In this document: positions 33,200 to 44,900 of the stretch, in pieces | Numbering within the stretch: the stretch's first letter is position 1 | Layout of the letters: every line of letters starts with the position of its first letter | From: Blasia pusilla | Taxonomy: Eukaryota; Marchantiophyta; Marchantiopsida; Blasiales | Length of the DNA stretch: 64,000 nt | Reading direction: 5' to 3' | Assembly: GCA_050084515.1 (NCBI GenBank) | Contig: CM114272.1 | Location: 45,756,001-45,820,000 of the forward strand | The notes under the pieces: generated by a model | Databases searched by the model: none | What the model was told of the DNA's origin: nothing | Seen by the model: the letters and a program-made list of their open reading frames with translations, nothing else | Made by a program: the position numbers and the translations under genes

Positions 33200-34490
33200 G
33201 TCAAGTTTGTGCATTCATGCGATTGGTGAACTTTTACTAACGGTCCGTCAAGGGTTTTGGTTTGATTGCAAAGTCGCTAACCTTGCTGACCAAGTTGGAT
33301 CATTAGGGATACCAAGGGGATGAGCAAGACACATTGTTTCAGATGCCCAAGGATATGTTGACCTCTATATCCTTATTAAGGAGACCTATGAAGAGGCATC
33401 TTTTCGAGATGCATATAGATTGGAGTATGCTGGGGCTGGGAGCGGTGCTCACCCAACATGATGATGAAGGTAGAGAGTTTGTGGTGGCTTATGCTAGTTT
33501 CTTAAATAATGCTGCAGAGGCAAAGTATTGCTTGTATGGATGAGTACTTGGCTGCAGTGTGGGATGTTGCACATTTTAGATGTTACTTATTCAACAACCC
33601 CTTTACCATCATCATGGATCATCAACCACTTAATTGGTTGATGGAGTCCGCAAGCTTACAAGGAAGCTTGGGAGATAGGCTCTATTGTTGCAAAAGTATG
33701 ATTTCTAGGTGGTACATTGATCTTGGATGCTCAACTAATAGGGTATGAGCCCCAACTCATGCCCAAGTTAGCAAGATGCAACTAGAGCTTGTTGGTATGG
33801 AAAGAGTGATGAGAAGTTGGTGTCTTGGTACACGTTAGCCTATTTAGGCTTGTTGGCTATGGAGAGTTAGAGTGTTGAGACTTTGATGGCAAGGTGTGAT
33901 GGAGAGTCCTTAGATCCAAAGGCCAATGAGGAGGTGACAAGTGGTAAGGATATTCACAAGGATGGGATAGCTAGTCTTGAAGAACCTACATACTGGCAAT
34001 GTTGTGAGCACAATGGGTTCTAGAGAGAAAAATTGAATCCTATATCAAGCCATACGATTTCGGTGGGAGGAGACACATATGTTGCAAGTTTGGAAGAATG
34101 GTATTGTACATGTAGTGCCATATCCTTCATAGAGAGGATGTTTAGTATAACATGCCCAGAAGGAGTTGGGTCACTTTGGAGTGAAGCGGACGTACAACTT
34201 GCTCCAGATACGTGACGAGGCATGCAGACTGATGTTCAATATTTTTTTGCCAGATCCATCGTGCGTGATCGGATCTGGATATGATTCAATGCACGCTCCA
34301 ACTCCACAATTTCATCCACTATTGATCATGGGTTTAGGTTATATGGAGTTTGGATTTTGGAGGACCTTTACCTTTGACAGAGAACTATCCACTTTGAGAA
34401 CAACAACTGTGGATAGAGTTGGTTGCATTGCTTTACAAAGTGAGTGAGGGAGTAGTGCGTACCTTTCAAGATTGAATATTGAGTTATTAT
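33180..34490 (+). pseudogene. Decayed Ty3/gypsy pol fragment (RT end, RNase H, integrase start)
   Basis: It belongs to the same family as the element at 9229-20305. It reads ISHIPCPTNMSQVCAFMRLV (RT connection), WSMLGLGAVLTQHDDEGREF and VVAYASFLNNAAEAKY (RNase H), and a linker LAYLGLLAME with DGESLDPKANEE. Stops and small indels are frequent. It ends near 34490, followed by a GTGTGTTTGTGTGTGTATTGGATGAAAGCGATGT stretch resembling the family's terminal module. Confidence 0.8.
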
Positions 34491-36268
34491 GACGCATCTA
34501 TCTTGTGTGTTTGTGTGTGTATTGGATGAAAGCGATGTGTATGTGTACGATATACGTACTTGGAGAGACTTAGACCCAATTAGCATTTGGCAACTTCTTG
34601 GCTGCCTATAAATTTTGTGATCAATTGGATCTTTGAGAATTAACTTAAGACTTGCACTTGCAAAGCTTAAGTTTGGGAGTGCATTGGGGTGAAGTAAGGA
34701 GGAGTAGAGGTTAATTCTATTATAAATCCGTGCTTTTCGATGGTTTCTATGGTAAGGCGATCACAAGATGGATAATATTTGAAGATATCTTACAACATCT
34801 GATCTTCTAACTCTATCAAATTTTCCTCTCCATTCTTGAAGGTATGGGATTCTTACAACCAATTCTCAAGGTGCCCACCATTGCAATACTAATAGGTGGC
34901 ATGTGGAGGATCCTCCACGAATTCTACCATTGGAATGATTCCTAGACATCAATAGAATATAAAATCTCCTTATGCATCATTGCTTGGCATATATTTCCTT
35001 TAATGCCTTTTCTAAATCCTTGGGTTTGGTTAGCTTTACAACAATACAAAATACCTTATAAACCTAATCCCAAACTATCTTGTGAATCGTCTCTTTAAGC
35101 TACATTTTTGCTTAAGATTCACATTATTCCGTGTGGAACTACTAATATCCTCTCTATGGTGGTGTCACATCCTTTGTAAAGGCATTCATAATTTTTCACA
35201 ATAGAATCTTTTTAATGGAGCGCTCTTTGCAATCACGAGCTACTCCTTGTGGAATGTCTTCAAGTCTTGAAACACTCTCATCAAGTTGCCACCTTGTTGA
35301 GCATGAAACAAATCTAACCTCTTGGCCTCTATAGAATCAACTTCCTAGATCAATACCTTCCTAGATTTTCTACTCACTCTTTGGAATTCAAGTGAAGAGT
35401 CATTGAATCTATCCATACCCCTAGAAATACACAATTTTATTTTCTTAAAGGCCATCTAGAAACACCAATCTAATCATGCTTCTCTATTAGCCATGTTTAT
35501 TAAGTATTCATCAATATGACTTTTTATCTCTTGGAACTAGCACTCCTATCAATTAGGTTCCTTTGATCGCAAAGATTCAACCTTGCTATACATATTGTTT
35601 GCAATGGAGAGGAATAATATTCCAAATTATGATTCTAAGGTGGGATAGAGAGATTTTTTTTTTGCAAAAATGTGGAAAGATAAATGCGGTAAGAGGTCAA
35701 AATCCCTAGGAAAAGATTGGAAAGTATCCAAAAGAACTAAGATCTGTGACATGCTGCTATTACAATGGCAGGAAAAAATATGGACAAGAAGTGTCCTTGA
35801 AGAATAAGTGAATGGCTAATATTCAAAGCACATGAATGTGTTTTCAGATACATTTCCTCGACCACCTCTATCTCCCCAATGTGATAAAATATATCAAAAA
35901 TTTTTATCTACCTAAACTCGAGGTGGTGAATCATGGAGGGGAATGAAGGGAGGCTCGATCGAAGGGAGGAAAGGCGAGGGCAGCAAGGTGAAAGGAGGTA
36001 GGGTGCAAAGGTGATGTGTGAAGGTGGTGGGTAGGGAGGTGGGGGCCTTTGGGCCTTTGAGGGATTGCCGGAAGTGAGGGATTAGTAGCCCAAAGGGTGA
36101 AGGTAGGATTTAGGATGGGATGTGGGAAGGATTTCTTGCATGGACAAGTCCTTGTAATAAACGAATATAAGTCCATGGAAATGGACTTTGTCCTTGGGCA
36201 ACCTTACGTGTTCTAGCCTAACCTATTCCGGACCCTCCCTTATTATTACTAGTATATAGCCCATACTA
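34491..36268. other. No recognised gene
   Basis: 34495-34560 resembles part of the gypsy terminal module. The rest is A/T-rich with short frames only. A Pro-rich frame at 35931-36176 (-) is compositional. Confidence 0.35.
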
Positions 36269-36736
36269 TGTACAAGCAAGGTTGCACATGGAAAAATTTT
36301 GTGTCCGCGGACTTATGTCCGTTCATAGGACGGATGTGTCCGAGCGGGTCCAAGTACTCGGGGCCCCCACCCGAGCCCGCTCGTAGTCCGCAATCCGGCC
36401 TGGGGCGGGCTCAGGGGGGCACTCAGCAGGTGCGGGCTCGAGGCCCGCCCTAAGCCCGTGCCTTGCCCGCACGTGCCCGCCCTCAACCCGCCCGCGCCCG
36501 CGCCCAACCAGCCTTGAGGCCGTGCCTAGCCTGCCTCCAGCCCGTCATGCGAGCCACGCAAGCAGTGCAAGCTCCGTCTGCCCGGGTTTGGGTGGCGGAC
36601 TCCAAGGTTGGCTCAGGGCGGGCTTAGGTGCGGGCTCGAGTACGGGCTAGGCATGTCCGAGGACATGTCCAGACTTGTCCGAACATGTCTGTCCCATGGA
36701 CGGACTTGTCCGTTTCCATGCAACCTTGTGTACAAG
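36269..36736. mobile_element. Non-autonomous hAT element with 8-bp target duplication
   Basis: TGTACAAG occurs immediately outside both ends (36269-36276 and 36729-36736), the 8-bp target duplication typical of hAT. The element itself is 36277-36728 (452 bp) with imperfect terminal inverted repeats CAAGGTTGCA...TGGAAA and TTTCCATGCAACCTTG. The ends match the larger hAT copies at 27003 and 29412. The inside is the same G/C-rich GCGGGCT-type low-complexity sequence, seen as AGCCCGC here, plus short GTCCGNNGGACATGTCC palindromes. No coding capacity. Confidence 0.85.
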
Positions 36737-38300
36737 ACAAATAATCCCAATGCCGAAAATCCATAAATAGATAAATTTTGCTATCCATGTTATGAAAATG
36801 TTTTCTCATTGCCCTCCTAGCATGTCTCAATCATAGATGTGTTTGTAAATCAAGAAAAAATCTTCTCTTGTTGATATTGATTGTTTTAATTATGAATATG
36901 CCGTGGGATATATAAATAGAAGACATGCCCACATCAAATGGAAAGCGTGGTTGAGTCACAAACTTTGAGTTGGGGTTTTTTTTTCTTTTTTGTGTTGTAT
37001 TGATGTTACCTAGAACTAGTTTCATGCATGTGTTAGGAACGAAAAGGGTCCCTCTTTGGTTCTAGTCCTTTAATAAATAAAAGTCTTCCAGTCTATGGTC
37101 CCAAGTAATTTCCTAGTATTTGAAACACTCTTCATTTCTCCTTTTTGAAATAGCCCCACTTTTTGAAACTACCAAATAATTATTTAGTGCCATTTCTTTT
37201 TCCCTCTAAATATAAAGGAATACCCCCTTCCCTCACCCAAATTTTACAGCCATCACAATGTAAATTTTTTTTAAAATAAAATAGGAAATTTCTTGTTATT
37301 TTATTCTACATGTATAATAGTTTCATTTCATGGAGTATCAAATAATTATTGAAATTTTTTTCTAAATTTTAAAACTTAGGGGAGGAAAAGAGGTCTTCTA
37401 TGAATTTTAGAGGGGAAAAATATGTTAATAAAAACTTATTTGATACTTTCAAGATTATTTTTAATGAAGTGTTTGTTCAAATGAATTTTTTCTCCTCTAA
37501 TTTTACTTATCCACTCAATAATGACACCCGCGTGCTCTCTTGACAAGGGCGAGGAAAAAGTAACTGTCGCACATGTGAATAGATTAGATGAAAAAGGAAA
37601 AACCAAAAAAAACCGTGAATATCTCTATTTTATAGTATTATTTTATTTCGTCCTATTGTACACACCTTGTTGCCAATAACACTACAGGATAACAAATGAA
37701 GAATTACCCATTCGCAAGATACGCAAGGCTGTTCCCCATCATTACATATCGAAAGTAAATCTCCCTTCGTTACTGTTGGCTCAGTCTTTCTTTGTCTTTT
37801 CTGCTTTATCATATCCTGTGACACATTGAACGTCTTCCTGAACCCTTGAAGCGGCGTGAAGTACGTGGACACTAAAAGGCGAAAAGGGAATTTACTTTTT
37901 ACCTACACTTCGTTCCAATTATTCATAATATTAGGAAAGTGGAATTGTAGCATGGCACCAATGAAAAAATTACAGTCTATCGAAAATGTCATATATTTTT
38001 TTTCCTCTGTCCGAGCAGCTATTTTTCTCCCCTTTCAAGCCAAGAAACGTGTTCATTACTGGTGTGTGCTAAACTGAGAATCAAAAAGTGTCCTCCGTAT
38101 GTGCTGTCCCAGGTTAATGCTCATGAAATCAAGAGACTTCCACACAGAGTCTCGATTTCTGACAAGTGAATACCTTAGAGGAGTCGTGCAGGAATCGATT
38201 TAGAATAGTCTTTCAGAATTGTCGGTAAATAGTCTCCATCGTTACCGTTATACCATGGAGACTATGGTAAATATGTCCGTGCGTTTCAAATCCTTTCCTT
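36737..38300. other. A/T-rich stretch without recognised features
   Basis: There are several poly-A and poly-T runs and no family-like frame. The composition changes near 38050 to the less A/T-biased region upstream of the CLC gene. Confidence 0.4.
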
Positions 38301-41300
38301 TGCCCGGGAAAAAAAAAAGAGGGCAGCATTATAAAAATTAGACTGCAGTTCTGGAGGAATAATACGAGTTGGGAAGATGAACGAGGCTGAAACGTGGGTC
38401 GTTTGGGATGCAGTTATGTTTTTCTTCGACTTTTGATTACTCCGTGTTTCGGCTCGGTCGGGATGCATGGAAGACGATTGCCTGCACAGTGACGTTTAAT
38501 TGGAGAAAGAGCTAGGGAGACCGGACAAGTGCACGCTTTCCCTTCGTGGATATTTTTGGCGGCCTTCTCTATCCTCTTAGGAAAGAATTGGCGCCTGATA
38601 GTGAGTGAAACGTTTGTAAGGAAATTCCCGAGTCCCAACACTTCCGGAGGAGTTCCCATATGATTGCCCAGACTAATCGATTCTCGGGCTCCGGGATACG
38701 ACAAACAAACCAAGCATTCCTTGGGTCTGTCGCATGGATACAGTGGGATCCAAACCAGAGGCAACATGGCAGCACCAACAGGACGAAGACGGACGAGCCA
38801 CGGAGGAGTCTTTCGTCTTCTGAGGATGTGGATAGGTCTGTTACTTCAGTCTCGTCCCGTAGTAATTTTCCAAAAGTTTCTTCCTCGGAACGTCTCGCGA
38901 TCAGAACAGGTATCCATATTAAGTAATCTGGAAGTACAAGAGTGCAGGAAATCTCGAAGTGAAAAAAAAGGAGAAATCTTTTGTAGATGAAATTTACAAT
39001 TGATCGCTTTCGTGGCTCAGTGTGTGTCAGGCGTGGAAGAAAGACCTCAAGTAGGCGGCGACGAGGAGGAGGAGGACAGAACCAGGGAGTCTTGCTCGTT
39101 GCAATAATCATGTTCTCCTCCTCTACAGTGCCTTCTCAAGTTGTCGCGCAAGAGATTGTTCCCTATGTGGCGCTGTAGTCGTGGTTGCTTTCAGATCGCT
39201 ACTCCCTATCCTGGGAAGCAGGCGGATCTACAATCTTCATTTCTCCGTCGTAGGTGGCATTATATTCGATTTGATTGGCAGGAGGAGATTCCATGTCTTA
39301 CTAATTAATACTGCGACGTCGTCTACTGCTCGTCTTCTCCGACATGATAACCGAGGAAAAGAGATAAATCACCGGAATCTTTGGTTCTCCAGGTCATACA
39401 CATAACACAAGTAATGCGCTGATGGCTGTTTTTCCTTTGGTGTGTTTGTATGTGTGTGGACTTGGTTTGTCTTGCGAGAAGGGCTGTGACGCGGGGATTC
39501 GTTCTCAAAGCATACGTGGATGAATTCGAAGATCGACACTTGCAGAAAAGGTCGAACTCCCGATTAATTAACGATGAATCAGCTCGATGGCCCTAGTTAG
39601 ATCTGGATCTGGATCCGATCAATTTTCTTGCCGGGCTCAAGTAGCAATCAGTGTGTGCTGTTTCGGAATTTTTAGTAAGATTCACCTGGATTGGCAGGGC
39701 TGCACAGTGAGACCAGGTACTGTACGTGTCCTTGATCAACAGAGATTCCCTGGAGAGCATCGAGTAGCAGAGCTGAAGCTGCGGTCGTGTTGCAATGAAT
39801 ATTCATGAAAAACGCATTGCTAAATCTGCGAGAATGCAGGGACGGCTTTACCCTCACAATTGTGGGGTAGGTTATTGTTCCTTAAAGAAGGCGATGGACT
39901 CCCAATGCGATGTGATGCGACAATCAGTCGTTAAGTTCCTCCAGGATTTGCGGGTGGTGTGCAGCTAATTTCATGCCGCAAGGTCCACCCGCTGCGAGCT
40001 CTACACTTCATGTGCAGGCTCGGCCGGCAGCGCCTAAAGTACATATGCCTCTTCTAGAAACATTTCGCCCATCTCATAGTTGCACTATAGATCAAGACCC
40101 ACTCACCGTCGTTCACTCAGGGTGCACAGGCGCAAATTGCGTGGATCCATGGATGGATGTTCCGAAAACAAACAGGAAAAGAGCGAGAGAAGCATCGAAG
40201 CGACATCTTCAAAGACTAACGATCATTCACGTCCGGGTGGGGTAGAGCGAGTAAAAGCGATCATTCGAACCCAGAGAGACCAAAGCTTCTGTGGAGCGTT
40301 TGACCTCAGGTGGGGACCAGATAGCTACTTGGGCCCGATTATAGGCGCTCCCCCGAAGAGAAGTGAGCGAGCTTGACACTCGGAGAGGTTAGATACAGTG
40401 AGCGAGCTTTGTTAGACATTCATACATAAATGGTCGATAGGAATGGAGTCGTGAATCGAACATCTGAGAGCCAGACCGGCAGTATCTGTTGCAAAGTTAT
40501 AGAACAATTGCATTTTACACACAAGTGCATTGATCAGGCCCTTTAAATGTGAATGCTCGCCGCAATCCAGCCCTTTGTCACATTCTGTACAGAAGAACCG
40601 AGAACTCACTCAACAAGGTCGAGTGTAAGCAGAGAGGTCCGCTCTGGTCTTGCGTTCTTAAGAGGAGTGGAAAGGTCGACTGTCCGCTGACCTCAGCGAT
40701 ATAGACTGTAGACTGGACTGCTGAAGAAAAATAATTGTCCCATCATCTTCATCTTACTGTCGACGAGGAGTGCTTGCATAGCGGAGAGTGCACTGGAAAT
40801 CCCATTCTCACGAAGACTCGTCTCGAATCATTACAAACTACAACTCTCATCGAGCAAAATACAGCTGAGCGGTTGGGTCCTTATGCCTGCATTCGCCTAA
40901 ATTTTTGGAGTTTTGAATTTCTAACCTCGTTGGTATATTCTTATCAGACTTCCTGTGTAGAAGGGTTCTTGAGATGAGACAAGTGCAGCCGGAATTATCT
41001 CCTCGGACATATGAGGAGATGGGACTGGTTCACCTGCAGCCCTTTCCGAGGCCATGTCTCTGATGAGCACCACCAGTCGAACAAATTGCTCGAAAAATTC
41101 ACTCCGACGACTTATGTTCCACCTCTGGAAAAATTTACAAATGCCTTCGATTCATGGCTAGGACGCACAGAGATCGAGATACTTGCCTTAATTATCTGCC
41201 ATGCTCTCGGACGCGCGCTGAGAGATAGAGAGAGAGAGAGGGTACTCATTAAGCAGTGCCTGTCGTAACCTTGCGACCATAGTCTAGACATGGTTGGACG

Positions 41301-41906
41301 TTGCTTGAGACTGGGATGGGTGTAGAGAGAGAGAGAGGAAGAAGTGAAGAAGGTACCATATGAGAGGAGGGAGACAGTGAGTGCTGACCATTCAGCTTGT
41401 GGTGCGGAGCTTCCAAGTGTCAACCAAGAAGCTCTTCACCACACCATCCCCTTTACCTGATTGGGATCCCCAATAAATATTACTTACCAGTGCAGCAGCT
41501 TTGGGCAATGAATCTAGGCTATTGAATGTGTTGAACAATTCTGGTGTTACCAGCTTAGCAATATATCAGCATATGCTCTGTGGGTTATGAATTTTGTGCA
41601 GGAGACCAAGTAGTGACGAGTTGTGTTTACCAAGAGTTTAGTTGTGTTCCCATCCTGCTTTTCTTATGGTTCAAGTGGAGACTACTCATCAAGTAATGCC
41701 TGTCGTATAGTTGGTTCAAGGGGAGCGAGAGAGACTGTACTCGTTAAGTAGTGCCTGTCGTAGCCTTGCGACCATAGACCCCGCGCTCTGGTTGGATGGT
41801 GCTTGAGACTGGGATGGGTGTAGAGAGAGGAAGAAGTGAAGGAGGTACCATCTGAGAGAGAGATCACCGTCGATTCTGAAGCTAATAAGTCCAAGTGCAA
41901 ACAGGT
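38301..41906 (+). other. Probable promoter and 5' untranslated region of the CLC gene
   Basis: Low-copy-looking sequence of balanced composition, with no transposon motif. Overlapping frames at 38569-39178 on both strands show no family resemblance. CAAACAG just before the ATG (41898-41904) looks like a splice acceptor, so one or more non-coding exons may lie here. The duplicated modules at 41225-41362 and 41727-41865 are listed separately. The transcription start cannot be placed by eye. Confidence 0.4.
41225..41865. repeat. Duplicated 140-bp module just upstream of CLC
   Basis: A copy at 41225-41362 and a copy at 41727-41865 share GAGAGAG, GTACTC(A/G)TTAAG(C/T)AGTGCC, TGTCGTA(A/G)CCTTGCGACC, GCTTGAGACTGGGATGGGTG, TAGAGAGAGGAAGAAGTGAA and GGTACCAT. 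A third fragment (CTACTCATCAAGTAATGCCTG) lies at 41683-41703. The last copy ends about 40 bp before the start codon, so these are in the 5' leader or core promoter. Confidence 0.8.
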
Positions 41907-44900
41907 ATGGCAGACTCAGACATGTACGAACCATTGTTGCAAGATTCAGCAGGAGAAGAAATTTGGGTGGAGAGTCTGGATTATGATCGCATCCACAATC
42001 TAGGATATTACTCGGAAAGGAATGAAGAACGGCGAAGGCGTTTATATGGGTACGTGTTAAACTTCTCTCAATCGGAACAGGTAGTAATTTCAGTATGGAT
42101 CTGGACTAGGAACAAGCCCAGTTTGGATCGCTGATTTCGTTGTGGATTGCGCTTGGACAGATTCAGTTACCTGATTTTCATAATCACGATAGTTGGAATG
42201 GAAGAGAGTTTTGACTTGAGGTAGAGCGTGCCTTTGCGCTTTGCAGTTGACGCAAAAGTGGTGTCAAACCTGTTCATTATAGAGAAATAGCGAAGAATCT
42301 GTGCGGCCATGCTCATCTAGTATTTTACTTACTTGGATGGAGAGGAATCTTTCCTCGATTACAATTTCCATTAGCTGCCCGAGTCATCAGCGGGGTTTAT
42401 CAACGAAGAATAATTGAAGATTTTCAATTAAGGATAACGATCTAAAGGCAATCGATTGAAAACACGTGGGACGGACACTGGAGAGTTTTCACTTGTAATC
42501 TAATGGGCTAACCGTTGCTCAAGGTTCCAGCGTGGTGCCAATCCCTGTGAAAAGTAAAATCACTGGGCTCAGCAGTCCAAGTTCCTGTCAATATGAAAGT
42601 TTCTCCAATTTCTTCCTCGGAGTCTAAATCTCGTAGTACATTCACTTTGCAGATTTACGGGCGTGACTTTGGCGAAGTGGGTCATCACGATAACGGTCGG
42701 AATTCTCGTCGGTAAATCCCCCAATTGTGCAGTAGGCGCTGAAGAGCGTACACCTTTGAGACAGAAATAAAGAAAAAGTAAATGGCAATGCATGCTGTGC
42801 TCGACGACGTCAGAACACCAGAATTAAATCTTAAATAGTCTTTTGCAGATGAAATTAGTTGTGTCTAGCATTCCGGTCAGGTAAGGTCAATCTGATTCTG
42901 AGCTCAGGATGAAGAAGGCTCCTGAATCTCCATCAGATTTGAATATACAATCAAATTTGACATTGCATTTGTATGACTTTGTTGCTCACAGGCATAGTTG
43001 CGTATGTCATCGCCACGCACCAGCAGCTGGTGACAGCGTGGAAGGTCCTGCATTTCCCCGAGACTTCCATTCAATTAGCTGATTTTCATAAGTGCGCAAA
43101 CACGTTTCATGAGCACCTGCAGAACGAAATCCCTTGAAACATGCTTTATTTTCGTGCTCCTGAAGCTCATATCGCATATTCTTCGTTACAGAAAAGATGC
43201 ATAATGATGGCACTGAACTCCGGCTATGGAATCTGGATGGCGTTCGGTGGATACTGTTTATTTGGAATCTCAGTTGTAACGTTCTCAACTTGTTTGGTAA
43301 TCTATTGGTCACCACCAGCTGCTGGAGGTGGGGTATGTATCAATTTGATTCTCTTGTAACTCTCGCGATTAGCATTCAATATCGGGTGTCCAGTTCCAGT
43401 TCTATGCTGCTCAAGGAATGTAGGTAATGTCCCAGGGCTAAGAGCAACGTCTCGCCTTCTGAATAAAACGCAAGAAAGTTTGGAATCTAGGTTTGAGCTC
43501 AATTAGCATCGGAGGCATTCAGAACGTAGCATTAGACCCAACTGCAAGGAGAACCGACACAAGCAGTGTACTACAGTTCTTCATTGACATCTGTTCACCG
43601 TGCTGCATCCAATTTTTCAGAATTATGTAGAAGAGGCTAATGTCAAACATGTATCAATTGGTTGCAAAGGTACATTAAGAGTGATACTAGGTGATATCAT
43701 TACTTAACTTGGTCTTTAACAGGAAGGTTAATTCTGTTCACTCATCAGATCCTCGAAAAACTCATCTTTTTCCACTTCAGTTGGGTTGTTTAAAGCAACT
43801 GACATCTCTTTGACTTCTACAGGTAACCCTTATCATGGCCTACCTAAATGGTAACGATATACCAGATTTCTTTCGTCTCAAGACTCTGTTCGCTAAAGTA
43901 CAATCCCTCACTATGCTCTTTCCAAAAGTCTTTCGTGATATGTCCATCTACATTGGAGCTTGAGTTGTAATGCCTGCAATGTGCAAGACCGTATGCTGGG
44001 CCACGAACCTCATCACTGAACGGGCGTCATTGTTCCTTTCACAGATAGTTGGAACCCTCTGTACTGTTTCGTCTGGATTGCCGGTAAGTTTCACAACAGC
44101 TTTTTGTTGAAGCAGACGTCCTTTGTTCGATAATGCGAGCTATCTTATTCACTAAATTGTGTATACCACTCGTGCCGCTTCATGCTTTTCAATCTTCCAC
44201 TCGGTGGAAGATGGATGAAGTTTTTCTAGGCGAAAGGATGCTGTCATTTATTCTCATTTCCTAAACTCCCCTACATTGTATTCCCGAACACCGCTAAGGG
44301 TTTGTCCCACAAGCCTCGTACCTGTAGTTTTCCAATGGATTCACAATCTCACACCGGTTGATCCTGGTGTGCAGATTGGACAAGAGGGTCCTATGGTACA
44401 CATTGGCGGAGCGATTGCATCCTCCTTGACATGGATGCAAGGCTATGTGCCTCACAGAAGGAAGTCTACATCCAAACGCGCGAAAGGTTTCCTCAGCAGA
44501 TTCAAGACGAAATATATCCATTTTGTAAGGTTTTTGGAAGACTTTAGGCTTTGTTGCCTGTTCCATTACTCGCTCTTCATGACTTTCTAATCCTCTTGGG
44601 CATCTCTCTTAGATAACCTGCGAATCACCAGATCCACTTGATTTAACTTTTTCAATGATCACTGCAGGACTTCCACAATGATTGTGACCGACGGGAGTTC
44701 ATATCAGCGGGTGCAGCTGCTGGGTGAGTCTGAACATCGTTACATAAGTACTCTCGAGATATATGACCAGACAACTATTTCTGATAAGGGAATCTCACTA
44801 CTTTGTCAACCTTTTTTTATTACAGGCTAGCGGCCGCGTTTGGTTCTCCAATTGGTGGAGTTCTATATGCCTTAGAAGAAGCATCGAGTTTCTGGTCCAA

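Noticed and set aside
35931-36176. Pro/His-rich minus-strand frame
   Set aside because: Compositional product of a GGAGG/AAGG-rich stretch.
38569-39178. Overlapping frames of 60-180 codons on both strands upstream of CLC
   Set aside because: No family resemblance, mutually overlapping, and more likely promoter or untranslated region.
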